Part shown: piece after piece, positions 31,680 through 41,988 of the stretch
Position numbering within the stretch: the first letter of the stretch is position 1
Layout: each line of letters begins with the position of its first letter
NCBI GenBank assembly: GCA_019925095.2
Contig: CM034389.1
Span: forward strand, 2,068,001 to 2,132,000
DNA length: 64,000 nucleotides
Direction: 5' to 3'
From: Dendrolimus kikuchii
Lineage: Eukaryota > Arthropoda > Insecta > Lepidoptera > Lasiocampidae
The notes under the pieces: model-generated
The model's input: only the letters and a program-made list of their open reading frames with translations
Told to the model about the DNA's origin: nothing
The model's database searches: none
Program-made: the position numbers and the translations under genes

Positions 31680-31912
31680 AGCTGAGTAATCACGTGAAAT
31701 GGGTGCCCCGTAGAGGGTGGAAGGAGCGAGATGTAAAGCTCCTCCGTCTTAAAGGAAGATCTTCCAGCGAGGCTAATGATGTTCCTCGCAGACCTAGGTC
31801 CGTCTGTTAAAGTTGAAATTTTGTATATATTCTTTGTATGTTTCGGGAAACGATTGTGACATCAATTATTGCACAGCGCCATCTATTGGCTTGTAAGTGT
31901 TTCACTACACAC
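31680..31912 (-). repeat. Repeat G, uninterrupted copy
   Basis: Inverse of 36485-36950. It contains GTTTCGGGAAACGATTGTGA then CATCAATTATTGCACAGCGC, which spans the empty site of the LINE-A insertion at 36.5 kb. Confidence 0.75.
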
Positions 31913-31959
31913 GTATTTACTTTAAGTAGCGGCAAACGATTTTTAGGGTTGTATTAGCG

Positions 31960-32486
31960 GACTTGTGCCTCCACATCAGGGTGTCACCATCGTGACACGG
32001 GCGACGAAGACAGGCGCTGTACACACTCCAGGAGTGTCCTGGATAGAGCAGCACTGGAAACTCGTGGCCCGTACCGGATTTGACACCTCGCCATGGTATG
32101 CACCATGGTCGGGAACACACCCGGATGGGACGCCATCTCCTCCTTCTGAGAGCATGTCATGTTTGCGAAGGAGGACCTCCTTGCTCCGCTCCCGCCAAAG
32201 GAGGACGCGCTGGAGGGTGGATATCGACCTTCGGGTATTGAGGTTCTCATTCACCTGCACCTGTCGTCGAGATGAGAGTGCGATTGTTCCGCGCGCGCTC
32301 ATCTCTCTTCCCGTGGGGCGCGTTACAAACTGCCCCATGCCCGGACTAGACCTAGATACAAAAGAAGTTCCTCGGCAATGGAAGAGGCCTGTGCTTGAGG
32401 CTCACGCCTGCCAGGGCACGCGGAGCTGGGAATCCCGTTTACCCGTAGCCCTGGCATAAGGCGCAGGACAGAACACCCAGAAAAAA
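31960..32486 (+). pseudogene. R1/TRAS-like LINE ORF2 C-terminus and UTR
   Basis: Reads, across frames, YTLQECPG, LAMVCTMVGNTPGWDAISSF, a stop, EHVMFAKEDLLAPLPPKEDA. The 'H.L..CP.W', 'L...V.AM...W.A..SFCE.VM..KE..E' series marks the end of R1-clade ORF2 (from family knowledge). The UTR (GAGGCCTGTGCTTGAGGCTC, CCTGCCAGGGCA) matches 43683-43900 but stops at an A6 run at 32481, earlier than the other copies. Confidence 0.75.
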
Positions 32487-32697
32487 GCGGACATATGCCA
32501 GTCTAGAATATGGGGGAAATAGACATCTTGTGCTAATCACAAACGTTTGGAGTAAGGTAAAATATCAATGCACAGCCCAAAGGACTAGGATCGTGAAAAT
32601 TTACATGCTAATGCTTTTTATACTGTAGATGCTCACGATGAAAGGATTTCTAGAAATTCAACGGCCTAAGGGGGTTTAAAGGGGTATGAAAGTTTTA

Positions 32698-33257
32698 TCA
32701 TATATATATAATTTACCCGACTGGATGGCTACCACCCCTGGTCTAGAGTATGCCGCCATAACAACCTTGAGTTGTGTTCCGGCATTAGTGACCAGGTTCC
32801 AGTCTCCCTTAAGAGAGCAGCAGCGCATTTGTAGCACCTTTGGTGTTGTAAATGTCCATAGGCGATGGTAACCACTTTCCATCAAATGGGCCGTCTGCCT
32901 GTCTGCTAAAGTCAAGCAATAAAAATAAAAATATAAAAGAAAGTCGTGTTAGTTACATAGTTAGTACACTATTTATAACTCAAGAATGGTTGTACCGATT
33001 TCGCTGAAAATTAGTGGGGAGGTAGCTTGGAATCAAGAGACGGACATAGGATACTTTTTATCCCGTTGGAACCGGTAGTTGGCGCTGAGATCGGGTTCTA
33101 GAATCCTCCTAATCACCTAGAGCGATTTTGTTTTTGTATGTTTGAGTGGGGGTCCCCGGATGGTTTAAATCTAGAATTGGAAACGGTAGGCGGCGCTGAG
33201 ATCGGTTCCTAGATTTTTATTTTTTCAGAGCAGGATAACGTCTGCCGGGGCCGCTAG
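32698..33257 (+). mobile_element. Helitron H2 interrupted by S1
   Basis: Head A|TCATATATATATAA at 32698, resumes ATATAAAAGAAAGTCGTG at 32931, ends GCCGGGGCCGCTAG|T. No coding. Confidence 0.75.
32712..32930 (+). mobile_element. S1 retroposon, 5'-truncated, nested in Helitron
   Basis: Begins CCCGACTGGATGGC and ends GTCAAGCAATAAAAATAAAA. Sits in the TA-rich head of H2. Confidence 0.8.
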
Positions 33258-33259
33258 TA

Positions 33260-33593
33260 TCTATATATATATATAAAAGAAAGTCGTGTTAGTTACACTA
33301 TTTATAACTCAAGAACGGCTATATCGATTTGGCTGAAAATTGGTGGGGAGGTATCTTAGAATCAGGAGACGGATATAGAATACTTTTTATCCCGTTGGAA
33401 CCGGTAGGTGGCGCTGAGATCGGGTTCTAGAATCCTCCTAATCACCTGGAGCGATTTTGGTGATTTTGTTTTTGTATGTTTGAGTGGGTCCCCGGATGGT
33501 TGAAATCTACAATCGGAACCGGTAGGTGGCGCTGGGATCGGGTCCTAGATTTTTATTTTTTCAGAGCAGGACAACGTCTGTCGGGGCCGCTAG
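33260..33593 (+). mobile_element. Helitron H2, tandem copy
   Basis: TCTATATATATATATAAAAG to GTCGGGGCCGCTAG|T. Starts two bases after the previous CTAG, in the same orientation. Confidence 0.85.
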
Positions 33594-33762
33594 TAAATGT
33601 CTATTTTCAAAGTAAGTAGCACCAAATTTTATAAATACTAATATTTGTGAAAAATAAATGCGTGCGTGTATCGGCGTTTTTGGAAATCCAACTCCTAGAG
33701 GGGTGGAAAGGGGGATGATATTTGCTATGAAAATACGTCATTTTCAAATGCGCTTCTGCTTA

Positions 33763-34443
33763 GTGTAATGTATGTCACGTATATAAATTGCGGGTAGTTT
33801 GTATTTCTGCTGCCAAATCGCCAGCAAGCGGGTCGCTGCCCTCCGCCAATGGCCCAGGCCCCGTTACAATTAGGTGCCGCCACACGGTGAAATCCGCCGC
33901 CGCCCTGCCCAAATCCTGCGTTGCCTGGCATACAGCACAGCGCGGGCCCGAGGCCTGCCGCACTGCCTTTGCTGCCCGCGGCCGTGGTGTCCGCGTGTCG
34001 CTTGATCGCTTCCAGCGCCAACGCCGATTCTATCCACCTTTTGTAACCTAGCAAGCGGGTCGCTATCCTCCACTGATGGCCTAGGGTCCGCTATCGCCGT
34101 AGGCCGCCGTAGAGTGGAATTCACGACCGCCCTGCCCCAGTCTTGCTTGGCTTGGCGCACAGTGCAGCGCGGGCCCCAAGGCCTGCCACGCTGCTTTTGA
34201 TGCCCGCGGCCGCGATGTCCGCATGTCGTTTGACCGCTTCCAGCGCTAACGCCAATTTCGCCCTCCCATTGTAGACCAGGTTCTGCGTATAGGCGAGATT
34301 GCATCTCGGCGGATTTCACCGTGTGGCGGCACCTAATGGTAACGGGGCCTGGGCCATTGGCGGAGGGCAGCGACCCGCTTGCTGGCGATTTGGCAGCAGA
34401 AATACAAACTACCCGCAATTTATATACGTGACATACATTACAC
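33763..34443. mobile_element. GC-rich element with ~140-bp near-identical inverted ends
   Basis: The left arm (33763-33902) and right arm (34307-34443) are inverted copies with about one mismatch, starting GTGTAATGTATGTCACG. TTA lies on both sides (33760-33762, 34444-34446), compatible with a 3-bp TSD. The interior is strongly GC-rich and holds two diverged tandem units of 227 bp (from 33823 and 34050). The minus strand is open for 199 codons (34469-33870), rich in Arg/Gly, with the repeat visible as GVGAGSDQATRGHHGRGQQR and GVSAGSGQTTCGHRGRGHQK. I do not recognise that product and do not call it a gene. Confidence 0.75.
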
Positions 34444-34446
34444 TTA

Positions 34447-34773
34447 GATACATCGATCAAGTGTATCAATTTTTACTTTCACCATCTTACCTTTTAACTT
34501 TGTTGACTATTCAAAGTATGACTGTTATTAATCTACGCGAGTGAAGCCGCGTAAAACAACTAGTTAAGTGTAAAAATTACAAGAAAATTCTCGAACAGTT
34601 GGAAAAACACGTAATGAAAACAAAATTGCTTTTAAATGATTTTCTTATCTTAACCCGAGTCATAAAATAAGTCATGATAATGTTCGTATATCTTAGTCAT
34701 CGGGTTAACGACTTGTATTTTTTTAACTGTCTCATCGTTTAATAATTCCATAATCTCTATTTTTATACTAATA
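34447..34773. other. Unassigned intergenic DNA
   Basis: No supported feature. Confidence 0.4.
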
Positions 34774-35304
34774 CTAGCGGCCCGGCGCGGTTTCACCGGC
34801 GCTTTTTCCCGCTCCCGTGGTATATAGCATCATGTTGAGAGTTGGTCTGAAAGAGAGTGTCGGGGTGAAGGTAAGGAAAGGAATGCTCCGGTGGTTCGGG
34901 CATGTGGAAAGAATGACTAAACAGATATACAATGCAAAAGTGGATGGATGCAGAAGTCGTGGAAGACCACGACACACCTTCCATGATCAAATTGATCGTG
35001 TACTAGCGGAGGGTGATGTCAGGAGCCTTAAGAACAGACGAGCGTGCATGACAAGAGTTATAAATGTCAAAGAAGCAAGTGAGGTGTGTAAGAATGGGCC
35101 TAAATGGCGCTCTGTTGTTCGTGCCTACCCCGCAAGGGAACTGGCGTGAGGTTATGTATGTATGTTATATAGCCTATGATACTCCCTGTTAACGTAGCTA
35201 ACAAACAATAAAAGAATTTTTAAAATCGGTTTATTATATCCAAAGATTACCCCCTACAACGTCACAAACTTTACCTCTTTATAATATTAGTATAGAAGTA
35301 TAGA
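34774..35304 (-). mobile_element. Helitron H1, interrupted by LINE-A
   Basis: On the minus strand A|TCTATACTTCTATACTAATA at 35304 and CGCGCCGGGCCGCTAG|T at 34774. Removing 34837-35161 plus one ATGTT restores the uninterrupted order seen at 28177-28385. Confidence 0.85.
34837..35161 (+). pseudogene. LINE-A 3' end, copy h, nested in Helitron
   Basis: Begins GAGAGTTGGTCTGAAAG and carries the 15-bp deletion (HVERMTKQ). Open to RELA-stop. ATGTT at 34832-34836 and 35162-35166 is the visible TSD, and it overlaps the (TATG)n tail. Confidence 0.9.
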
Positions 35305-35309
35305 TAACT

Positions 35310-35660
35310 CCGACCGAAGCATCTGTTCGTCTGTTTGAAACGATATTCAGTTTTTTTACATCCTGTTGTAGGGGGTAATCTCCGAAACTACTGAACCGAT
35401 TTAAAAAATTCTTTCACTTTTGGCAAGCTACATTATCCCCGGTTAACATAGGCTATTTTATATTTTTAAAAATATTAGGGATCCTTATTAAAACTCCAAT
35501 AGTGTAACCCAAGGTGTAAAAAATTACCTAAAATCGCGTGCGCTGCGAAAACTATTGATGATAGAATAAAATAATGTACTACGACTTTGCATCGGCCCCA
35601 GAATAGTCCGTTGTATATTACCCATAACACAAGTGTAACTTGCTTAATTTGGGGATATTA
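35310..35660. other. Helitron-like relics, otherwise unassigned
   Basis: 35365-35450 repeats TTGTAGGGGGTAATCTCCG and the ACCGATTT phrase of H1. The rest is unassigned. Confidence 0.45.
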
Positions 35661-36112
35661 CAATATGTGTGTCCATGTAACGTCACTCGATTTAACGACA
35701 AACTATCTTAAGCGTCGAAATCACATGGCTTTGATTGGTTTAGCTTGTCTTCCATACAATGATACACTCTATATAGCATTACATCCACTCTCAATAACGA
35801 CAACAATTAAGTAATAAGAAGTACCGTTTAAGTTGCCAAAATCAGTAAAAACTGCGCAGCTGTGTACGTTATTTCATCGCTTTATTATCTGAGCCCGTAA
35901 TAAACTCGACTGTCGGCATCACATGCTGTTCGGTTCGATGCCTCAATATCGCAAGATATGAATAAAATAAGTAAAAAATACAACAAAATTACTAGTGCAG
36001 CAAAAGAAAACTTAAAGTTCTCAGTCAGAGACTTCTCTTCATTTAACGACAACTCTCTATAACGCCATAAAATGGAGAGTCCGTTTAGTATCGTTATATA
36101 GAGTTTACACTG
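35661..36112. mobile_element. Pogo-like MITE, uninterrupted copy
   Basis: Right end ATAGAGTTTACACTG|TA is intact; the left end (after TA at 35659) is degraded. Internally collinear with 43454-44440 (CGTCACTCGATTTAACGACA, TTGTCTTCCATACAATGATA, CGACAACTCTCTATAACGCC). Confidence 0.75.
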
Positions 36113-36480
36113 TACTTTGCTAAATATTATAAATAAAACCGAAAAGTTATTTTAAGCAGGGTAATGGATTTTTTTAGTATGAATATACTTGAATCCCGAA
36201 ATTCCCGTCAAAATTCAGGATAAGTAATATTACTAAATACATACACAGCTACAATTGTTTCATTATAGATTTTATCGATCAGTGAAAATCATGAAACCGA
36301 ACAATTTTTTTTTGACTTAGGCACTTTAAACTTCTCCCATGAAATTTTGCGTAGGATTCACGGGACATGAAGTACTGCAAATTTTAAGTCCGGGAATCTA
36401 CTACCGATCAGCGAAAACCGCATCGAAATAAACCTAGTGATATGTGAGTGAATCCCGAACGAACAGGTTTGTCTGTTTCT
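36113..36480. other. Unassigned intergenic DNA
   Basis: No supported feature. Confidence 0.4.
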
Positions 36481-36484
36481 TTAC

Positions 36485-36950
36485 AACAATATAATTTAGT
36501 GGAACACTTACAAGCCAATAGATGGCGCTGTGCTATAATTGATGGTGCATGTGGAAAGAATGCATGATGAAAGAATGACTAAACAGATATACAATGCAAA
36601 AGTGGATGGATGCAGAAGTCGTGGAAGGCCACGACACACCTTCCATGATCAAATTGAACGTGTACTAGCAGAAGGTGATGTCAGGAGCCTTAATAACAGA
36701 CGAGCGTGCATGACAAGAGTTATGAATGTGAAAGAAGCAAGTGAGGTGTGTAAGAATAAGCCTAAATGGCGCTCTGTTGTTCGTGCCTACCCCGCAAGGG
36801 AACTGGCGTGAAGCTATGTATGTATGTATGTATGTACAAACGTTTCCCGAAACATGCAAAGAGTATATACCAATCTTCCTTTGAGACGGAGGAACATTCC
36901 ATCTCGCTTCTTCATCCTATCAGGGCCTCACCCTTCGATAATCATAATTC
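36485..36950 (+). repeat. Repeat G, interrupted copy
   Basis: ACACTTACAAGCCAATAGATGGCG on the left; after the LINE-A insertion it resumes CGTTTCCCGAAACATGCAAAG. Inverse of 31680-31912, with an internal deletion near 36885. Confidence 0.75.
36545..36836 (+). pseudogene. LINE-A 3' end, copy i
   Basis: Open from VERMHDERMTKQIYNAK to RELA-stop, with N for K in SLNNRRACM and (TATG)n after the stop. The flanks compared with the empty site show loss of a few target bases and no TSD. Confidence 0.85.
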
Positions 36951-37924
36951 TTCTAATGTAAGTAACAAAACTACGCTATTACAACTTTATATTATTATAG
37001 ATAGACTAATTGTGCTAGCGAAACTTCGTTCGCGTTTTTAAGACACACCTAATAGACGCGACTGTAGCGTCACCTTTTTTAACCGACTTCAAAAAAAGGA
37101 GGAGGTTCTCAATTCGTCGGAATTTTTTTATTTTGTTCTTTTTTTTGTTTTTTTTATCTATGTTCACCGATTACTCTGAGAGTTATGATCCGATTTACGT
37201 GATCTTTTTTTTGTTCGACGTAAAATAGCTTCCATTTGGTCCCCTAAAAAATTGACATAGTTTGGCCCAGTAGTTTTCATTTTATGAACATTTTTTGTTC
37301 CCGTTTCTTAGGACCTATATTTTTTAAGGAGCGCGGCACCTTTTGTTCCCGTTTCTTAGGACCTATACTTATTTCTAAAGCTATTATTATTAATATATAT
37401 TACCTAAAACATCTTGAAGTCGGTGCAAAGTAAAACATAAAAATCACTATATTTTTTTGAAAATTACTAAGCACCAACTTTAAGATGTTTTAGATAATAT
37501 ATATTAATAATAATAGCTATAGAAAATAAATAAGTTATTTTGTACTTTTTAGATTTTCGTCATATTCATCTATCGCACGAAAGCGATTACGTTTATCGCA
37601 ATAAAAAGTATTCTAAGTAATAACCTGGGATATAAGTTAGCTCTGAGTCGAGTTTCATTTAAATCTGTTCAGTAGTTTTCACGTGACAGTATAACAAACA
37701 TTCTAAAAATTGCACTTTGGGATTTTTCAGATCTGAATTAGCCTCTTAGATTTTTTCTCACTTTTGAACGCATTGTATAAGCTTGAACTCTCATCAGAAT
37801 TATTCTAAATCCCAGTTACTAAAGGACCCTATGTAAACAAGTTTTCAAAAGAATAAAGAAATGTCTATATATCTTTATATTTTTATAGCTATAATATATG
37901 TATTATAATTATTTTATTCTTATA

Positions 37925-38272
37925 CTAGCGGCCCCGGCAGACGTTGTCCTGCTCTGAAAAAATAAAAATCTAGGACCCGATCCCAGCGCCACCTACCTGT
38001 TGCAATTGTGGATTCAAACCATCCGGGAACCCACTCAACCACACAAAAACAAAATCACCATAATCGCTCCAGGTGATTAGGAGGATTTTAGAACCCGATC
38101 TCAGCGCCACCTACCGGTTCCAACGGGATTAAAAGTATCGGGATTATAAGTATATATATGTCCGTCGCCTGGTTCTAAGCTACCTCCCCGCCAATTTTCA
38201 GCCAAATCGGTACAGCCGTTCTTGAGTTATAAATAGTGTAACTAACACGACTTTCTTTTATATATATATAGA
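37925..38272 (-). mobile_element. Helitron H2, minus strand
   Basis: Inverse ends: CTAGCGGCCCCGGCAGACGT at the left, TTTCTTTTATATATATATAGA at the right. It inserted inside the 2-kb inverted repeat. Confidence 0.85.
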
Positions 38273-38334
38273 TATATAGATTAGTATCTATATCAACTGC
38301 ACGCCAACGCTATCTATGCATTTAGATTTTGTCC

Positions 38335-38440
38335 ATCCAAAGGTTGCCTGGAAGAAATTGCTTTTAGCAATAAGACCGCCCATTGTACTACCTTTTAGTA
38401 TGTAAGTTTATTGTGACAATAAAGAGTATTGTATTGTAAA
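38335..38440 (+). repeat. LINE-L 3' UTR fragment
   Basis: GGTTGCCTGGAAGAAATTGC, TAAGACCGCCCATTGTACTA, GACAATAAAGAGTATTG. Same block as 46690-46815, which ends in (ATCT)n. Confidence 0.65.
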
Positions 38441-38474
38441 AAAAGAACAAAAAAAATAAGAACTAAACTAAACT

Positions 38475-38740
38475 GTTTAAAAAAACCGACTTCAAAAACT
38501 AAAAAGTATAAAATAACTTATTTCTAAAGCTATTATTATTAATATATATTATCTAAAACATTTTGATGTCGGTGCAAAGTAAAACATAAAAATTACTATA
38601 TTTTTTTTTTAATTACTAAGCACTGACTTTAGGATGTTTTAGATAATATATATTAATAATAATAGCTTTAGAAATGAGTTATTTTATACTTTTTAGTTTT
38701 TTAGTTTTTAAAGTCGGTTTTTTTAAACGAAGTTTTTTAT
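38475..38740. mobile_element. Complete palindromic sub-element
   Basis: AAAAAAACCGACTTCAAAAAC ... and its inverse GTTTTTAAAGTCGGTTTTTTT; inner arms TTTCTAAAGCTATTATTATT / AATAATAATAGCTTTAGAAA. The two halves pair almost throughout, leaving a centre of about 60 bp. Confidence 0.8.
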
Positions 38741-39240
38741 TTTATTTGTTACTTTTTAGTATCTAACTATGTATGGGTAGACCTACAAAAGGTGCCGCGT
38801 TCATTAAAAAATATAGGTCCCAAGAAACGGGAACAAAAAAATGTTCGTAAAATGAAAACTATTGGAGCAAACTATGTTAAATTTTTAGGAAACCAAATGG
38901 CAGCTATTCCGCGTCGAACAAAAAAAGAATCACGTAAATCGGATCATAAATCTCGGAGGAATCGGTGAAGATACATAAAAAAAAGCAAACAAAAAAACGA
39001 TCCCGACGAATTGCGAACCACCTCCTTTTTTTGAAATCGGTTAAAAAGTGAAATAAGACTGGATAACCCTGTTCGTCTGGTGGAGGGGATTTGAAAAGAA
39101 ATCGCAGTTATATCACGACTATGCATCACATATCCTTTGAACAATATCAAGTATCACGAGTGTAACATTGTATTTATTGACAATTCAATACATAAGTTAT
39201 AAGAATGTACAATAATTGAGAACAGTTTTTATCAGAGTTT

Positions 39241-39512
39241 TATCCGTGCAGGAACGGAGAAAGAATACAATTTCCTGCGGCCGGGCGGCCTGTCATAAGA
39301 GGCGCCTTAACAACCCACAGCCAGGTGGTAGGGCATTTGCCCGACTGGATGGCTACCACCCCTGGTCTAAAGTATGTCGCCATAACAACCTTGAGTTGTG
39401 TTCCGGCATTAGTGACCAGGTTCCAGTTTCCCTTAAGAGAGTAGCAGCGTATTTGTAGCAACTTTCCATCAAGTGGGCCGTCTGCCTGTCTGCTGAACTC
39501 CTGCAATAAAAG
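39241..39512 (+). mobile_element. S1 retroposon with 3' internal deletion
   Basis: Starts ATCCGTGCAGG. It jumps from GCGTATTTGTAGCAAC directly to TTTCCATCAAGTGGGC, losing about 45 bp, then ends CTCCTGCAATAAAA. Confidence 0.85.
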
Positions 39513-39589
39513 AAAAAACAGTATAAACAACCACAACATCATATGGCATATTTTTACACGTTTCTGCATAATAACGATTAAATTTTACT

Positions 39590-40898
39590 CAGCAGTTTGT
39601 ACGTTTGCATTGATGCAGTAATAAAATTTGTAAAGCGATTGCATCAATCGGCTTCAGTCCGATTAACAGCGAGGAAAAAGTAACCTTAAAATATAAGATT
39701 GAAGTGTACATATATATTGACCAGCGACAGAAAACAGTAATATAAAAGTGTATATAAATAGTGACACTGTAGTCATATACTTAAGTATATCCACTGACAG
39801 CGTCATAAACAGTAGTAAGAATAAAATATATATATAGTATAAGTTATAAAGCACAATAGACTACCTTAAGTACTTGTAGCACGTCAAAGAAGCCATAGAT
39901 ATATATAAGTAAATATTAAATTGAAAACATAGGTTAAGCTGCTCAAAAATACAACTATTAAAGTAAACAGTTTAGAATCCAAAATTTGTAAACTAAATTC
40001 CACCATAAAACACACAATCGTATAAAACATGTATCTGAGATCTGGCACCGAAATTTATTGTAAAAACAGTAGAAACATATATACATATATAAAATAAGAA
40101 AATGTAATAGCATTGAGGAAATGTAAGAAAATATTAATAAATAAAGAAAACATTGCACCAACCCTACCCAACCAAAACCAATCCTAACCAACTCATAACA
40201 CCAACCTAATCCAGCATTATCCAAATAGCCCCTATACCTATTAAAACTCCTAATATAAATATATAAGTATCTATACAAAACCTTTATTCATCCCACTGCA
40301 CCTATCCTAACCATACCCTGCAGTATAATTCCTTATGTAATAGTTAAGCAGCTATAGAGATAGGAAAAAATTGAAACCTATGAATAGCTATAATAAATAA
40401 GAAAAGAGTACCTCTGTCATGCCCCAAGACGGAGACACCCGGGTCTAACTAAAAAAAAAAAAAAAAACTTTAAAATATAACAAGTAGGATGGCAGGAGAC
40501 CCGATGGTATGTCATTGGTGCCCTGGAAGATGGGTCGCCCCTTAGTATGGGACGCGTCTTGCGTCGATACTTTGGCAGCGTCCCATCTTCCAGCTACTAG
40601 CATGTCTGCCGGTACAGCTGCTGCACAACAGGAGGCCCTAAAACGCCGCAAATACTCAGCCATCGGAAATGGCTACATATTTGCGGCTTTTGGGGTCGAG
40701 ACCCTGGGACCATGGGGGCCTGAGGCGCACAAGCTTTATCGGGACATAGTCAAACGTCTGGTGGATGTCTCACGTGACCAAAAGACTGGTTTATACCTCG
40801 GACAGCGCATCAGCATTGCCATTCAGAGAGGCAATGTGGCCAGTCTTTTGGGCACGTTTCCGACTGACAGCGGTCTAGAACTAGATTTTATACTTTAA
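39590..40898 (+). pseudogene. LINE-B C-terminal ORF split by a retroposon
   Basis: The left piece (39614-39696) reads CSNKICKAIASIGFSPINSE, EKVTLKYN. The right piece (40481-40898) reads K, a stop, DGRRPDGMSLVPWKMGRPLV, WDASCVDTLAASHLPATSMS and on to a stop after GLELDFIL. Right-piece blocks align with the copy at 2364-2888; left-piece similarity to RRALATANMP is weaker. The PD and D-x-S residues of the putative nuclease fold are visible. It extends 35 residues beyond the 2.4-kb copy (LGQRISIAIQRGNVASLLGT). Confidence 0.6.
39697..40469 (+). mobile_element. A-tailed retroposon, unknown family
   Basis: Flanked by TTAAAATATAA (39686-39696 and 40470-40480, exact 11 bp). It ends GACGGAGACACCCGGGTCTA, ACT and an A-run of about 17. 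The body is A-rich, without ORFs on the tail strand. Likely a LINE 3' UTR or a processed transcript. Confidence 0.75.
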
Positions 40899-41353
40899 TT
40901 TTAGTTTGTATATATAGTTTATTTTTAGTTTAATTTATTTATAATTTAGTTTATTTATAATTAGATACATATTTATTTTTAAGTATTTAGTTCATAATTT
41001 AGTTTTATTTTCTTTCATTGTAATATCAGCTAAAAGAATAAACAACCTCGTCAACAAGTAGGATCTACATTACATTTCAAATTCTTAGGTAGTTTCCACT
41101 TCCAATTCCTTCTTAGGTAGATTAAATTGATAAGGATACCAATCGATTACATTTGTGTGATAACACATTTTCATAGAATATCTGTAGGGGTGACCAGAGT
41201 TATTACATAAGTATGGGACCTCTGATCACACCTACACGTCTGTCAGCGTGATGATATACTTAGCTGTATCGTGGTTGTAATAAGCGTCTTCTTATTGAAC
41301 AGTACCAGGTTCAATCATATACATGGACACAGTATTTATTACTGATATTTACA
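40899..41353. other. Unassigned, one imperfect hairpin
   Basis: GTAGGGGTGACCAGAG and CTCTGATCACACCTAC (about 41187-41248) pair with two mismatches. Otherwise nothing seen. Confidence 0.45.
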
Positions 41354-41357
41354 ATAT

Positions 41358-41703
41358 TGTTACGAGTTGCGAGACTCGAATTAAAATGCCGTTAGAATTA
41401 CTATAGAGCTTATTAGAACTATACAAACACGTATAACACAGGTACAAATATATCCGAACACAATAAGTCCAAACGTAACGCAGAAGGTCGTAATTCAATC
41501 AAACGCGCAAAGTCCGTCACTTATTAGATTCCTGATTGTAGTACACACGTCTCGCTTCGCTGGTGGTTCTCGCTCGACTAACCCTTCGTCAATCGGTCCA
41601 TTGATTTATACTACATAAATGTAATATGTCCGCCCGGCAGCGTGGACCGAATTTCCTAGAATCAGCTTGTACTTTAAATCCTTAACACCTGGGTAATTAT
41701 TAC
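41358..41703 (-). mobile_element. Solo LTR with internal deletion
   Basis: TGTTACGAGTTGCGAGACTC start, preceded by ATAT. It runs to AACACCTGGGTAATTATTACA and is then followed by ATAT. About 120 bp of the sense 5' part is missing compared with 42495-42963. Confidence 0.8.
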
Positions 41704-41877
41704 AATATAATAATAAGGCAAGCACGGGCCCTGCCTTGGCCCCCGGAGTCGGGTCCGAGGTGTCGCTACTTACCTAAGGCTTAGTGACAAAGCTCCCCTG
41801 CAGGTTTATTATTATACTTTGCCAGATTGGTACAAACCCAGGCAAGCAGGGCTGTACATAACCTCTATCCTATCGCA

Positions 41878-41988
41878 AAGGCTGGCAACGAGTTGGCATC
41901 GCTTCTAGTGTTACAAACGTCCACAGGCGACGGTAACCACTTTCTTTCAAGTTGACAGTCTGTTTGCCAGCTACAAGCGATAAAAAAT
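41878..41988 (+). mobile_element. S2 repeat fragment
   Basis: AGGCTGGCAACGAGTTGGC, TCTAGTGTTACAAACGTCCA, CTACAAGCGATAAAAAA. Related to 10170-10603 and to the S1 3' end. Confidence 0.55.

Larger units (their letters stand above)
37078..39052. mobile_element. ~2-kb inverted-repeat element (AACCGACTTC ends)
   Basis: Left arm about 37078-37345 (AACCGACTTCAAAAAAAGGA ... AGGAGCGCGGCACC) is the inverse of right arm about 38786-39052. Two copies of a palindromic unit, 37369-37527 and 38475-38740, lie inside, plus a Helitron H2 and a LINE fragment. The only ORF near the right arm is accidental. Element type unknown. Confidence 0.75.

Noticed and set aside
31965..32459. 164-codon plus-strand ORF and the 120-codon minus-strand ORF
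   Set aside because: Wrong frames of the R1-like LINE tail; the true frame shows GWDAISSF and EHVMFAKED.
33870..34469. 199-codon minus-strand ORF in the GC-rich inverted-repeat element
   Set aside because: Stop codons are rare in GC-rich DNA and another long frame overlaps it. No motif, and its start lies outside the element. Not called a gene.
38944..39150. Minus-strand ORF at the right arm of the 2-kb inverted repeat
   Set aside because: Not kept in the left arm, so selection on protein is unlikely.
40081..40278. Minus-strand ORF of 106 codons (YRYLYIYIRSF...)
   Set aside because: Antisense to the A-rich retroposon; composition reflects AT-rich sequence.
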